In this document: positions 1 through 12,613 of the stretch, piece after piece
Numbering within the stretch: position 1 is the stretch's first letter
Layout of the letters: each line of letters opens with the position of its first letter
Source of the DNA: Megalonaias nervosa
Taxonomy: Eukaryota > Mollusca > Bivalvia > Unionida > Unionidae
DNA: 64,000 nucleotides
Assembly: GCA_016617855.1 (NCBI GenBank)
Contig: JAECUM010004393.1
Span: forward strand, 1-64,000
Direction: 5' to 3'
The notes under the pieces: generated by a model
Seen by the model: the letters and a program-made list of their open reading frames with translations, nothing else
The model's database searches: none
Told to the model about the DNA's origin: nothing
Translations under genes and position numbers: made by a program

Positions 1-168
1 TTTTTTTTTCTCCTTGTTTGATTTTGTCTCATGGTACGTATTTATTCGTCATTGGAAAGATTTGCCTTCCTGTGGGGTTTTAGAAGGCTATTTATCCACC
101 GATATGGCTTCAGTAATGTTTTGCTCGACATTATATAACACATTTTTGCTGATATGTCTTTAAAACCC

Positions 169-177
169 ATACATACA

Positions 178-206
<29 letters not shown>
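169..206. repeat. (CATA)n microsatellite
   Basis: A run of about nine CATA units. The rest of positions 1-571 is AT-rich non-coding DNA in which I see no gene or element. Confidence 0.9.
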
Positions 207-210
<4 letters not shown>

Positions 211-571
211 TTTTAATGAGCTATGAAGGGGACTAAAAGATGATGCAATGAACTCTTCAAATAGTGACAAAAATAACCCTTAGCAAAATAGGAGTCAGAC
301 ATAACGAAAGTACATGTATATGACAATTTTAACATGACAGTAATTTGCTCAGGTCGTCCAGTACAATTTTCACGTTCCTACAATAGATCTTGATATCTGT
401 TATCTTTCATAACAGCCGTAATTTGAGTTTGAGAGAAAATTTTGCTTATATTTATCAGTCAAAACATTATTTCACAAAAAACCGGGGAAAACAAATAATA
501 TTTGCTCTTATCCCATGTTATAGTACTCTAAAGCAGGAAACAAGTCTTTGATTCAGATTTGTAAAGCAACC

Positions 572-1553
572 TGTTACGTGTCTAGGCTCGTACAAAAGTA
601 ACAAAGAAAAGAGTGAAGCCAACAAGCTTGTAAAATTTAACAAAATAATTTATTTTCCTATAAAACAAGGTAAAAATAAGAGAAAGGACTTACAGTTTAT
701 GAATCTAATCCAAAATTAATCCAATAATTAAAATATATAAGTCCTATCAATAAAAAGTTCTAAGTGAATCAAAGTTCGAATCACAATGAATTTCTAAGAT
801 GGAAGGCTATGGCATCTTCTATAACCTACTTTGTCCTGATGTGTCAACAGTTCTTTGTTAAATCACCAAGAATAATATTCCAGTTTGGAATTCCGAATAA
901 TTTCCAATAAATGTCTTTGCCCAAGAATTCTGATGAGCACTAGTAATTTCCAGGGAAAATAAATTACTTTGAATTAAATAAAATAAAAATTCAACTCAAA
1001 CTGGTCACAACAAAAACACCTTTGAGCTCCAACAGTTAAATGCAAGACTGGCCCAAAATCACTATAATAACGTGTGTTTTAAGCCTAACTAAAACGCAAA
1101 ACAGATCACCTGATAGGGTCACGCAATCACTTCCTTCTAGTGGCGTAGAAACATTACATGCCGATTATCACGTTCGCTATATACGGCTTTGACTCTATAA
1201 ATGAATCTTACTATAAGATTCAATAATAAAAAGATTTGTTTACTCCAAAGCTGAAACTGGCTCTGAATCTAGGTCACCATAAGATACAATGTTTCTACTA
1301 ATGCTTGTTTATCAGGTTTAACAGAACTGAATTTTCTGGAAAAAATGTCAAATCCGGTGAATAAAGTTATCATTACAATAACATGTAATGAAATAAAAAC
1401 AAAATTTAAAAAATGTAAAACTAACACACAAGCAATTAAATTACATATACATAACAAACCAAAGCTATTATGTCTACTGTATTTGTATCTTATTTTCTTA
1501 ACTGTAAAGCTAAATAGTTCAAAAATCAATGTTGAGTCCCCAAAATTATGAGA
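572..1553 (-). mobile_element. LTR-like dispersed repeat, copy 1
   Basis: Starts TGTTAC and shares ordered blocks with 45405-46350, 53873-54605 and 56617-57555: an 'aaagaaaagagtgaa' block, 'acaagctt' plus 'ttatttt(c)cct', then 'agtcctatca', 'ccagggaaaataaat' and, at the far end, 'taatgaaataaaa' with 'acacacaagcaattaaa'. The last two copies flank a Gypsy gag, so this is probably a solo LTR in the gag orientation. Both ends are approximate and no target-site duplication was confirmed. The short open frames inside it (1269-1551) look like chance. Confidence 0.5.
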
Positions 1554-2329
1554 TCCAGAAAATATTTTCGTTCTTGTTTCATGAAAATAAATAAAATGGT
1601 TCCATCTAAAATGTATAAATCCAATTTATTAACCATTCAAGATATCCATTTTAACTAAAATGTGTTTATAAATACCTTCCATCATACATTATGCTCAGAA
1701 AAATCATAATGATTCATTATATTACAGCTGCATTCCTTAACATGTATAAACTTTATAACTGTTGTTTTCTTTAATATGTGAGAGAATAAGATGTAGTTAA
1801 AAATGTTTGTGTAACATTCTATGTTACCTGAGTGTATTTGTCCTCAAACCAGAACTATTGTACAGAAAATCTTTCACATAAAAATATACAAGAAAATACT
1901 GAATCTGTTACATGTTGGATGTGATACACATTGAGAGAGATAGAGAGAGAGAGAGGCCTCCAACAAAATTACGGAATGGTGTACTTTTATCTTGTTTTCT
2001 ATAAATCATGAATGAATACTTGCATGAAAGATTTCTTCTTATTGTTTGATGCTATCCAGTGGAACGAAATTTTTAACCTCAGGTATCAGTTTAAGTTTCA
2101 CATCACAGGGAGAAACCTGACACATAATAAGCTTATATCTCTGCAAACCAATTAGATTACAATGAAGTCATTATTTACATTAGTCATCAAATACCTCCTA
2201 CAACAGGCATTATTAGTTGTGTTAAAGGTAACAGTTTATTTTTGGGGTCATTGATGTATATGTTGATTAGCAAATTTGGTCATTTTAAAGAAAGAATACA
2301 GTCCAAACATAAATAGTATGTGTATAAAT
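1554..2329. other. Non-coding stretch
   Basis: AT-rich sequence with a short interrupted GA tract near 1935-1955. I see no gene, RNA or recognisable element. Confidence 0.6.
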
Positions 2330-3103
2330 AACATCTAGTTGAGGATGATGGCTATACAATAGCGGGCTAAACAATATTTAGTTGAGGATGAGGGCTATAC
2401 AATATCTAGTTGAGGATGAGGGCTATACAATATCTAGTTGAGGATGAGGGCTGTACAATATCTAGTTGAGGATGATGGCTATACAATAGCGGGCTAAACA
2501 ATATCTAGTTGAGGATGAGGGCTGTACAATATCTAGTTGAGGATGAGGGCAATACAGTATCTAGTTGAGAATGAGGGCTGTACAATATCTAGTTGAGGAT
2601 GAGGGCTGTACAATATCTAGTTGAGGATGAGGGCTATACAATATCTAGTTGAGGATGAGGGCTATACAATATCTAGTTGAGAATGAGGGCTATACAATAT
2701 CTAGTTGAGAATGAGGGCTATACAATATCTAGTTGAGGATGAGGGCTATACAATATCTAGTTGAGGATGAGGGCTATACAATATCTAGTTGAGGATGAGG
2801 GCTATACAATATCTAGTTGAGGATGAGGGCAATACAGTATCTAGTTGAGGATGAGGGCTGTACAATATCTAGTTGAGGATGAGGGCTGTACAATATCTAG
2901 TTGAGGATGAGGGCTATACAATATCTAGTTGAGGATGAGGGCTATACAATATCTAGTCGAGGATGAGGGCTATACAATATCTAGTCGAGGATGAGGGCTA
3001 TACAATATCTAGTTGAGGATGAGGGCTATACAATATCTAGTTGAGGATGAGGGCTATACAATATCTAGTTGAGGATGAGGGCTATACAATATCTAGTTGA
3101 GGA
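2330..3103. repeat. 28-bp minisatellite, about 27 units
   Basis: Direct repeats of a 28-bp unit whose core reads 'ctagttgaggatgagggc' followed by 'tatacaatat'. Variants carry gtcgagg, gttgaga, tgtac or aatacagt, and two early units carry an extra 'agcgggctaaacaat'. Blocks of variants recur in order (compare 2500-2600 with 2800-2900), as expected from duplication of several units at a time. Confidence 0.95.
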
Positions 3104-4085
3104 CATGGCAGAAGTTTCTTATGTATAATCCAAATGAAGCACTTACAGGTGATTAACTGATCCATTTAAATCGAATGATGAGTAGATTTTACCTAGATAT
3201 ATCATTGTTTTCCTGAGTAAATTTAAACACACACACACACACACACGATAAATTAGTTCAATATTTTGGGGTGAATCTTTTATGCATGTGATGATTTCTT
3301 TTCCATTTGTGTTTAAATATGATAACATTCCATAGATATTGTGGACAAGAATGTGCATTTTCTAACATTATGGAATCAATTTCTAATTTTTAATATTAGA
3401 AATTGGTGTAACATTAGAGTATCAGTATTGAGAAATAATAGAAAATACCTTGAAGTTTTAAATATTAGAATATCATGATCCAAAATTATAATATTACAAA
3501 AATATTCCATATATTTAGAAAATTATATATTAGAAAATCTTGTGTACAAGAATAGTAGAAAATGATTTTCTAAACATAGAAAAGTCAGTTAATTTTATTT
3601 AGTAAGAGAAGTGTTTGTAGCAACTGCTGTTTGCTTTTAATACAATTACTTTCATATAATACAAGAAAAGTGTTCTAAATCAGCGGAAATGCTTATTTTT
3701 GTCCAGAATGGTTTCACATAATCATGTAAATGGTGAAATTCAGTATAAGCCATAGCAAATACATTTCATCGGCAAGGAGAAATAGAGCCTGGGCTAATCA
3801 ATGAGTGAAAAAAATTGAACCTTTTTAATAGTTATATTGGTACAATTTGAAAATATGCACATTTTGAGATAGTATTCACTGGGGATTAAGATTGTATCCA
3901 CTGGGACTTCAGTCCTATAGTTTCTTTGCCTTTCTCCGTATATGAATGTTTCACTATATTGGGACTAATTTTGCTAAAAATTCTACTTTATAAAATAATC
4001 TTGACCTTTTTGATACCCTTCCCAACCCAGAATGAAATATGAGATAGTTACAGGCATTTTATTCATTTATTTAGAATACATATTA
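3104..4085. other. Non-coding stretch with a short (AC)n
   Basis: Holds an (AC)n tract at about 3226-3246 and, from 3360 to 3560, many 'attagaaa/tttctaat' motifs that look like a very degenerate short repeat. No gene is visible. Confidence 0.6.
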
Positions 4086-4917
4086 GGCAATAATTCCATG
4101 ATGGAGTCAAAGTACTGACAATAAATGATAATTCCTTCATAGAGTCAAAGTAATGACATCCAAAGGTAATTTCTTCATAGGGTCAAAGTACTGACATTCA
4201 AAGATAATTCCTTCATAGAGTCAAAGTACCAACATTCAAAGTTAATTCCTTCATGGAGTTGAAGTACCAATATTCAAAGTTAATTCCTTCATTCAAAGGT
4301 AATTCTTTCATAGAGTCAAAGTACTGATATCCAAAGGTAATTCCTTCATGGAGCCAAAGCACATGTACAGACATCTTGAGGTAATTTCTTCATAGAGTCA
4401 AAGTGCTAAATTTCAAAGTTAATTCCTTCATGGAGTGAAAGCACCAATCACAGAGTCGAAATACTGACATCCAGAGGTAACTCCTTCATGAAGTCAAAGT
4501 AACAACATTCAAAGGTAATTCCTTCATGGAATCAAAGTACCAACATTCAAAAGTAATCCCTTCAGGGTGTACAAGTACCAACATTCAAAGGTAATTCCTT
4601 CATGGAGTTAAAGCAACATCATTCAAATGTAATTCTTTTGTGGAGTCAAAGTATTGACATTCAACAGTAATTCCTTCATTGAATCAAAATACTGACATCT
4701 TAAGGTAAGTTTTTTGTACAGTCAAAGTACCAACATTCAATGGTAATTCCTTCATGGAGTCAAGTAACAACATTCAAAGGTTATTCCTTCATGGAGTCAA
4801 AGTATTCAAAAGTAATTCCTTCGTATAGTCAAAGTACTGACATTAAAAGGTAATTCCTTCATGGAGCAAAAGTAACAACATTCAAAGGTAATTCCTTCAC
4901 AGAGTATATGTTCCAAT

Positions 4918-7195
4918 GAGGTTGAGCAATGCTGGGAGGACTTCAAACAGCTGGTGTACTCTACTGCATCTGAAATCCTTGGTGTCACTGCGTGAAAGCA
5001 CCAGGACTGGTTTGACGAGAACTGTGAAGAAATACAGTCCCTGCTAGAGGAGAAGCATCGTCTCCATCGTGCATACAGCATCGACCCCAAGTCAGCTGCA
5101 AAGAAAGATGCCTTCAGCAGAGTCTGCCAAGTTGAGCAAAAGAAACTGTGTGAGATGCAGGACACATGGCTGAGCCGAAAAGCTGATGATATTCAGTCCT
5201 TTGCCTTACAGACATGACATGAAGAAATTCTGTAGTGCTCTTCGTGATGTCTATGGCCCAGTAACAACAGGCACAGCCCCACTCTTGAGCTCCAATGGCA
5301 GCACACTCATAACCGAGCAAGAGAAGATACTGGATCGCTGGGCAGAACACTTTGATGGTGTCCTCAACAGACCCTCTTCCATCAACGATGAAGCGATCAA
5401 CCGTCTACCCCAGGTGGAGATCAACGAGAGATTGGCTGACCCTCCAACGGTGCTGGAAACTCAAAAAGCCATTGAGCTCCTGTCTAGTGGGAAAGCTCCA
5501 GGAGCAGACTCCATCCCAGCTGAGATCTACAAGTCTGGTGGGTCTAAACTAGTGGAAAGATTAACAGAGATGTTTTGTGGGATGTGGAAGCGGAGACGCA
5601 TACCTCAGGAATTCAAAGATGGATCCATCATCCACATTTACAAACGCAAAGGAAATCGCCAATCCTGTGACAACCATAGAGGAATCGCTCTACTCTGCAT
5701 TGCTGGCAAGGTCCTCACCAGGCTACTGCTGAACCGATTCACAGAGCACCTTGATCATGGCCTACTGCCAGAATGTCAGTGTGGCTTCAGAATGGAGACA
5801 GGCACGATCGACATGATCTTTGCTGCCAGGCAGATGCAAGAAAAGTGTCAGGAACCAAATGTGCAGCTATACACCACCTTCGTGGACTTGACTAAGGCAT
5901 TCGACACTGTCAGCCGGGAAAGCCTTTGGAAGATCATAGCCAAATTTGGATGTCCAAAAGTCTTCATTGATATGGTGAAGCAATTTCATGATGGCATGCT
6001 TGCCAGAATCCAGGAACAGGGTAACTATTCCGAACCCTTTGCCGCTATGAATGGTGTGAAACAAGGATGCGTCTTAGCCCCCACTCTCCTCAGCCTCATG
6101 TTCTCCGCCATGCTGATGGATGCTTTCAAGGACAGTGATGTGGGAGTAGGTCTCCGATACCGTTATGATGGGAAGTTGTTCAACCTAAGGAGGCTTCAAA
6201 CCAAAACCAAAGTCCAAGTTGAGAACATTCGCGACTTCCTGTTTGCAGACGACTGTGCCCTTATCGCCAGCATGGAGGCAGGCATGCAACAGAGCATGGA
6301 CCAATTTTCCACAGCGTGCACCAACTTTGGACTCACCATCTCCACCAGCAAGACAGAGGTTCTGCATCAGCCTGCTCCTGGAAAAGATTACCTGGAACCA
6401 TCCATCACTGTCAATGGCCAAAAGCTCAAAAATGGGGACAGGTTCACATACCTCGGCAGCCCCCTCTCACAAGCAGTCCACATAGATGATGAGATCAACA
6501 CCAGGATTGCCAAAGCCAGCATAGCATTTGGCAGACTCTGCTCAAATGTCTGGGATAGGAGAGGCATCAAGCTCGCCACCAAACTTAAAGTCTACGCAGC
6601 AGTTGTTCTCCCCACCCTTCTCTATGCTTGCGAGACCTGGACTGTGTATAGCCGCCATGCTAAAAAACTGAACCACTTTCACCTGAGCTCCCTGAGAAAA
6701 CTGCTGAAGATCAGATGGCAGTACTGGGTACCGAACATAGAGGTGCTTACTTGGGCTGGCATGACAAGCATCCACACCATGCTGTGCAAGGCACAACTCC
6801 GATGGGCTGGCCATGTTGTCCGCATGCCGGAAGAACGCCTACCCAAGAAGGTGTTCTATGGAGAGTTACAGCAAGGCAAGAGATCTCACGGTGGTCAAAA
6901 GAAGAGGTACAAGGGCACCCTCAAGGCCTCGCTGAAGAACTTTGGCATTGACCCTGATAGCTGGGAGAGTGTTGTTACTGATTGATCGGCTTGGCGCAGT
7001 CAAGTCAATGCCAGTGCGTCAGCCTTTGAGCAGAAAAAACTGGAGGACGCAGCTGAACAACATGCTCTACGCAAATCTAGGAAGAGCAGTTCTGCATCTC
7101 CAAGTCAGCAACCTGTACATCCATGTCCCCACTGCAACAGACTCTTCCAAGCCCGGATTGGACTGATCAGCCATCTCCGGACCCACCCCCAGTGA
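4918..7195 (+). pseudogene. LINE reverse transcriptase ORF2 remnant (dead copy)
   Basis: The RT domain is open from 5186 to 6982, but the ATG at 5186 is only an internal codon created by a frame change near 5205-5215; the upstream frame from about 4918 encodes more of the same protein. The RT core is recognisable: SSGKAPGADSIPAEI, an FVDLTKAFDTV block, GVKQGCVLAPT, and the catalytic FADD at 6242-6253. A TGA at 6983-6985 stands where a CGA arginine codon would fit, and the same frame runs on to TGA at 7193-7195, encoding a C2H2-like finger (CPHCNRLFQARIGLISHLRTH split as CPHC...HLRTH). Another TGA sits near 4991, again where CGA fits. Both stops look like CpG decay, so no intact protein is made. 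Confidence 0.88.
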
Positions 7196-7237
7196 ATTCA
7201 ATGACAAGAATGGTCCTCATTGACACCAACGGACAAA

Positions 7238-7238
<1 letters not shown>

Positions 7239-7289
<51 letters not shown>
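7239..7289. repeat. (ATC)n tail of LINE copy A
   Basis: About 17 ATC units directly before the right-hand target-site duplication. The poly-Ser and poly-Asp open frames across it are artefacts. Confidence 0.9.
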
Positions 7290-7518
7290 TGTTCCAATAT
7301 TCAAAGGTAATTCCTTCATAGAGTCAAAATAGTGACATCCAAAGGTAATTCCTTCATGGAGTAAATGTACCAATATTCAAAGGTAATTCCTTCATAGAGA
7401 CAAAATACTGACATCCAAAGGTAATTCCTTCATGGAGTCAAAGTATGGTAACAACATTCAAAGGTAATTACTTCATGGAATCAAACTACCAACATTCAAA
7501 AGTAATACCTTCATAGAG

Positions 7519-7520
<2 letters not shown>

Positions 7521-7551
<31 letters not shown>

Positions 7552-7719
7552 ATCCCTTAAACCAAGAGGTTGTTGGGGCACCACAATTGACTTTACAACC
7601 AGTTCTCTCCATCTTTCCCCATTCTCTACTGCCCTTTGGGAATCTCCAAATCCCATACCTGTCCACTCCTTAATGTTGTCTTCCCACCTCTTTTTCTGTC
7701 TGCTTCTTCTTCTGCACCC
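7521..7719 (-). mobile_element. Truncated 3' end of the second LINE family
   Basis: Reads on the minus strand as the last ~190 bp of the LINE at 20580-23932: the same 'gcagaagaagaggcagac' start, 'ggaagacaacattaagga', 'cccaacaacctc' and a (TGA)n tail. It is flanked by a 10-bp duplication tcatagagtc (7511-7520 and 7720-7729). This is a heavily 5'-truncated insertion into the 38-bp minisatellite. Confidence 0.92.
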
Positions 7720-7864
7720 TCATAGAGTCAAAGTACTGACATCCAAAGGTAGCTCCTTCAAAGAGTCAAAGTACCAACATTCAAAGTTAATTCCTTCATG
7801 GAGTAAATGTACCAACATTCAAAGGTAATTCCATCACAGAGTCAAAATACTGACATCCAAAGGT

Positions 7865-8114
7865 TGTTGTTGTTATAGGGTTTAACGCCATTTTTCAGCA
7901 CAAGATATGCTATACATGGCGGCCAGTATTAATGGTGCAGAAAGAACCCGGGAAAACCCCGGAAAGAACCACCGACCCACGAGAAGCTACTGGCAAGCTT
8001 TCTCATGTACCCACATTGGCCAAGAGCTAGACTCGAAACCATATAGACTGAAGTGAGATGGCAGTTATCCCTAACGGTGAGTGCTTTAGACCACTCAACC
8101 ACTCGGGGCCCCTC
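7865..8114 (-). mobile_element. tRNA-derived SINE
   Basis: On the minus strand it starts GGGGCCCCGAGTGGTTGAG, continues to an A-box-like GAGTGGTCTAAAGCACT and a B-box-like GGTTTCGAGTC, and ends with 'aaaatggcgttaaaccc' plus a (TTG)n/(CAA)n tail. A tRNA-like head of this serine/leucine-like type with a 'GCGTTAAAC' tail is typical of molluscan SINEs. It is flanked by an 11-bp duplication catccaaaggt (7854-7864 and 8115-8125). Confidence 0.85.
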
Positions 8115-8352
8115 CATCCAAAGGTAGTTCCTTCATGGAGTAAAAGTAATAACATTCAAAAGTAATTCCTTCACAGAGTATATGTACCAATATTCAAAGG
8201 TAATTCCTTTGTAGAGTCAAAGTATTGACATCCAAAGGTAATTCCTTCATGGAGTCAAAGTAACAACTTTCAAAGGTAATTCCTTCACGGAATCAAAGTA
8301 CCAACATTCAAAACTAATTCCTTTGTAGAGTGAAAGTACTGACATATAAAAG

Positions 8353-9734
8353 GCAAAAGAAACTATAAATAAAATTTCAAGTATATCAGAAGAATGATAA
8401 ATAATAATAAAATGTTAGAGAAATTGTAACTAACACAAGAACAATATCAATATTCAAATAAATTTTTAACAAAATACATATAAATAAAATTGAGCCACTT
8501 CCAAACATATAAAAGTATTGGTACACGTGAAATACGACAGCAGAGTGAGGCTTATCTGTGAAAAATCCATATCAATTATTTAAATACATCTCAACTCTTT
8601 AGGCATACAAGTCTGTTAAAAAAAAAAAAACTTTTAGGAAATAATAAATCACAATGTATTATCACAATCTAGTATGTGGCACATAGGTATTATTATGGAT
8701 AAAAAATCAGATTTCTGTTTTGCAGAAAAAGTATTAACAAAAATAAGGAAGAAACAAAATTGATGGTTTACCCACCACCATGATGGCAAAACTGAGACAA
8801 CATTCAAATTTATCCAACACCATGATGGCAAGACTGAGACAACAAATTTACACACCACCATAATGGCAAGACTGAGACAATCAGCAACAATAACCTTAGA
8901 TTAATTTTTTTACTGGCTTGTCTTTTCACTATGGTACCTACCATTTTTGATTGATGTATTGCATTTTTTTTCCTAACATTATTATTTCATTGTGTTTCTT
9001 TGGCTATATGACATTCTGTTGTCTTTGGCAAACCTACTTCTGTTCATTGCTGAATGAGAATCACCCCATGCATGCTCACTTCCATAGCAGTCAACTTGCG
9101 TGTATTGCTATGCAGTGTTTATGTTTCATTCATATAATGAACACATAATTGTTCAATCAGATGTTGAAATAATTTTTGTTTCAACTGTTTTTCCTATAGC
9201 ATTAACAGAATAATTCATATACTTGTTATCAAGCATATAATAAAAAGGTTATTGACTGAATAAAAAAAAATAATAGGGCCCTCTTCCATGTGCCACAGAA
9301 TGTCCTTGCAAGCTTGGGCATCCTGCACCACATGACCTTGGGCCCGATAATTTTCAGTGCTTACTTAATAATTTATACATATTCTACTAGATTTTACTAT
9401 TAAATACTGATAAAATAAGTGTGCAAATGCAACCAAACAGTTACTAATAAAGAAATGAATATGCAGTGTCACAGCCATTTTAAACTGCATTAAGGGAAGT
9501 AAATAAATAATTGATGGATTACAAGAACAGTAAGGGTTATTCCCCCATAAACTCCTTCAGAAACAAACCTCTACCATTGAGCAAAATAACTATTCTAAGG
9601 AATTATGTCAGGTATTTTGAGGCATTTTCTATTAAAACATTTATCAGTAAAGAAACTCTTCATTTAAGAGATTTCTTTAACCTTAAATAATTGCCATTTA
9701 TGTGCATGCAGCTTTAAAATTTAAACATTAGTTG
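8353..9734. other. Non-coding stretch
   Basis: AT-rich sequence. At 8765-8880 there is a three-fold ~45-bp repeat ('caccaccatgatggcaa', 'actgagacaac'). No gene or RNA is visible; the open frames 8649-8861 and 8951-9148 show no protein features. Confidence 0.6.
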
Positions 9735-10392
9735 TCCATGTGGATAAATGTAATCATTGGTTGTCCATGTGAGTGAATTTAAACATTAGATGTCCATGAA
9801 GGTGAATAAAAACATTAGTTGTCTTTATGAGTGAATTTAAACATTAGCTGTCCATGTGGGTGAATTTAAACCTTAGTTGTTGATGTGGGTGAATTTAAAC
9901 CTTAGTTGTTGATGTGGGTGAATTTAAACATTAGTTGTTGATGTGGGTGAATTTAAACATTAGTTGTTGATGTGGTGAATTTAAACATTAGTTGAACATG
10001 TGAGTGAATTTAAACATTAATTGTCCATGTGGGTGAATTTAAACAGTTGTCCATGTGGGTAAATACAAAATTAGTTGTCAATGCAAGTGAATTTGAACAT
10101 TTATTGTCCATTCTAGTGAATTTAAACATTAGTTGTCAATGTGAGTGAATTTAAACATCACTTGTACATGCGAGTGAATTTAAACATTAGTTGTCCATGT
10201 GAATGAATTTAAACATTAGTAGTTGATGTGGGTGAATTTAAACATTAGTTGTCCATGCAAGTGAATTTTAAACATTAGTTGTCCATGTGGGTGAATTTAA
10301 ACATTAGTTGTCCATGTGAGTACATTTAAACATGAGTTGTCCTTGTGAGAGAATTCAAACATTAGTTGTCCATGTGGGTAAATTTTTAACAT
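9735..10392. repeat. About 29-bp minisatellite
   Basis: Roughly 22 degenerate units built on 'gtgaatttaaacattag' plus 'ttgtccatgtgg', with 'ttgttgatgtgg' variants clustered at 9868-9975. Confidence 0.93.
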
Positions 10393-11193
10393 TTTTCAAG
10401 AGATTTCATGAAGATCAAATGATCTACAAGGGAAATGACTGCAAGCCAACATGTATTAGCTTTTAAATTACTCCTGTGGCTTTGATCTTATAGATGACTG
10501 TTTTCAATGAAGTAGAAACAAAAGACAAAAACTTAGACATGTTTATTAATAAAAATTGTGTTCACATTTATGTAATTAAAAGAGAATTGCAAACAGCATA
10601 CATAATATGCAATAAAAATAATGAATCACAAATAATGATGTGCACACAGCATCAACAATAAATACAACACTGTAAATGGATCTTCTGAACTAAATAACAG
10701 TTACATATACCCATATGCAGATATACACACACATCTATTCACACAGAGGGATCTCCACACATGCAAAATCAAATGCTCATATATATAATTTTCTCACATT
10801 TTTTTATAACAAGTAATGTACTGATGTACAGATCAGGATGTACATACAATGCCAAACAGCTTTTTTTTCTTCAAATTACAAATTTGTTTTAAACATTCTG
10901 AAATACATATCATATATGTACAAAAGTTCAATAATTTGTATTTATAAAAAATATAATTCTTAAATACAGAAAATATACACATGGTACAAATTGTTAAGTC
11001 TTAAAAATGTCAAAGACTTTAGAAAATTTAGCATCATGATCATGTGGGAACAACTTGTACCATTAGGATTATGGTTACTGGGTCCTGTGCTAAAACATGT
11101 TAGCATATGTCTGACTCAAAATCAAAGTTTCAAAATAGGCAGAGAATCTCCACAAACACTTCAGATTTATATATTATTGAAATAAACTAAAAG

Positions 11194-11197
<4 letters not shown>

Positions 11198-11257
<60 letters not shown>
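11198..11257. repeat. (TA)n microsatellite
   Basis: About 30 TA units. Confidence 0.95.
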
Positions 11258-11263
<6 letters not shown>

Positions 11264-11796
11264 TATTTAATAACACTAACAATGGGCTCCATAAACAAAT
11301 GCAGCATAAGTGAGGTAACTCAGAAAAATTAAGAAAGGGATGGACTTGGAGAGAGAGAGAGAGTGTGTTAAATGGTTGAATAGTTGTGTTATAAACTTGT
11401 TGGGAATAACTGTCCATAAATAGCTATTTCTATAATGAGGTTGTTTGGTTTTCTGTATAAATTACCTTATTTTTAAGATAATGAATTTATGAAAAATCAT
11501 GAAAAACATTACGCCAAAAGGTTTCAATACATATGATGTGTACCAGCAAAAACATAGTCTGTTTTGTCACCGTCTTTTGCAAATGAATGTGGAGACATTC
11601 TAGTGTTGATTCAGAAATGAACTAGATTCTTTTTTAAAAAAAACAAGATCCATATTTGTTTTCAGAAACAATATTGAAACTGATTTTACTGATGGAACAG
11701 TAAAAATCAAATTTCAATGCAATGTCTTTCAATATTTTTAATTCTACCCCCTCTGCTGGATATGTAATTAACAATATCAATCTGATCTACATGCAA

Positions 11797-11802
11797 TTTA
11801 TT
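11797..11802 (-). terminator. Candidate poly(A) signal for the FAM47E-like gene
   Basis: AATAAA on the minus strand, the first I find downstream of the stop codon at 12467-12469. It would give a 3' UTR of about 650 nt. In sequence this AT-rich it could be chance. Confidence 0.3.
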
Positions 11803-12466
11803 GCAACAATGTAACAAATACTTCCACATGTCATACCTCAATACACATATAGCATGTAATATGATTCTTATGGAAAAGTTATTAGGCATTGCTTTTGATG
11901 GTTGACTGACACTTTTTAAGTCTGAATACCAGAAAGCTTATCACATTTATGATGACTGCACTGAAATTAAATTAAAAGATAAAACCAAATCACAAATTTC
12001 ACTCTACCAGTTAAATCAAAGTTGTTATACTTTTGATCAGCAAACATGGCCTATTTTTTGTATTCAAGAGTTATCAGTGCATGCTAAAATCAGGAAGTGT
12101 GTGTATACAGTTTAACTATAATGATTTTATGAAAATCTCACTATCTGGCAAAAACCAAAATACTGGCATAAACTTTACCTTAAATCAGATTTCTATTACT
12201 GAATGTACTATAAAAAACTAAATAACAATCTTAGTGAAAACAGTATGGTAATGTACAGTTACACATTTACTGAACTTTTCTATATACCTTTTGTAGAGAG
12301 AAAGAAAAGAAACAATAAACCAATGATATCCTTGAATAATATTGAATTATGTATCTGTCTCGATCTGCAGCTTGCCTATTTGCCAATGAATTAATTAGAA
12401 GGCAGAGAGGAGAGAACAAGTGAAACATATGGAAATAATTTTAGATGCATTTTTGTTTTGGTGTTA

Positions 12467-12613
12467 CTATGATTTTCCCTCAGAAGACACATCCTGTGCG
12501 GAGTCTTTTTTCTTGTTGTGCAGCCTTTTTTGTTTTGCAGCTTGCTCTGCCTCCTGCCTCTTCCTCTCTTCCTCTGCAGCCTTCTGCTGGATCTCTGATA
12601 TTTCATCCAGAAA
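12467..12613 (-). CDS. FAM47E: FAM47E-like exon 10 (terminal)
   Basis: Acceptor CTACATTGCAG, stop TAG at 12467-12469. Encodes [20 protein letters not shown] and a further charged helix ending in SSEGKS, a likely coiled-coil tail longer than in the vertebrate protein. Confidence 0.82.
   Translation of the reverse strand, partial: FLDEISEIQQKAAEEERKRQEAEQAAKQKRLHNKKKDSAQDVSSEGKS

Larger units (their letters stand above)
4918..7289 (+). mobile_element. 5'-truncated non-LTR retrotransposon (LINE), copy A
   Basis: Starts inside the coding region and ends in an (ATC)n tail at 7239-7289. It is flanked by the 9-bp duplication tgttccaat (4909-4917 and 7290-7298), which together with its flanks rebuilds one minisatellite unit. 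Truncated 5' end, microsatellite-type 3' tail and short duplication are standard marks of LINE retrotransposition by target-primed reverse transcription. Coding content: the linker upstream of RT, the reverse transcriptase, and a C-terminal zinc finger. The endonuclease part is missing. The clade was not determined; the tail resembles RTE-type elements. Confidence 0.92.
4086..8352. repeat. 38-bp minisatellite, interrupted by three insertions
   Basis: Direct repeats of about 38 bp: 'attcaaaggtaattcctt' followed by 'catggagtcaaagtaccaac', with variants 'gtactgacatcc' and 'catagagtc'. The array is split by a LINE (4918-7289), a truncated LINE 3' end (7521-7719) and a SINE (7865-8114). In each case the array resumes in register after a target-site duplication, so the array is older than all three. 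Confidence 0.92.
10393..12466. other. Region downstream of the FAM47E-like gene
   Basis: AT-rich. It holds a (TA)n microsatellite at 11198-11257, a short GA/GT tract at 11351-11369, and probably the 3' UTR of the FAM47E-like gene at its right end. The open frames at 10991-11185, 11187-11417 and 11707-11889 show no protein features. Confidence 0.6.

Noticed and set aside
2330..3103. CRISPR-like array
   Set aside because: Units abut directly with no unique spacers and the genome is eukaryotic; it is a minisatellite.
7123..7373. Poly-Ser and poly-Asp open frames
   Set aside because: Products of the (ATC)n tail of the LINE.
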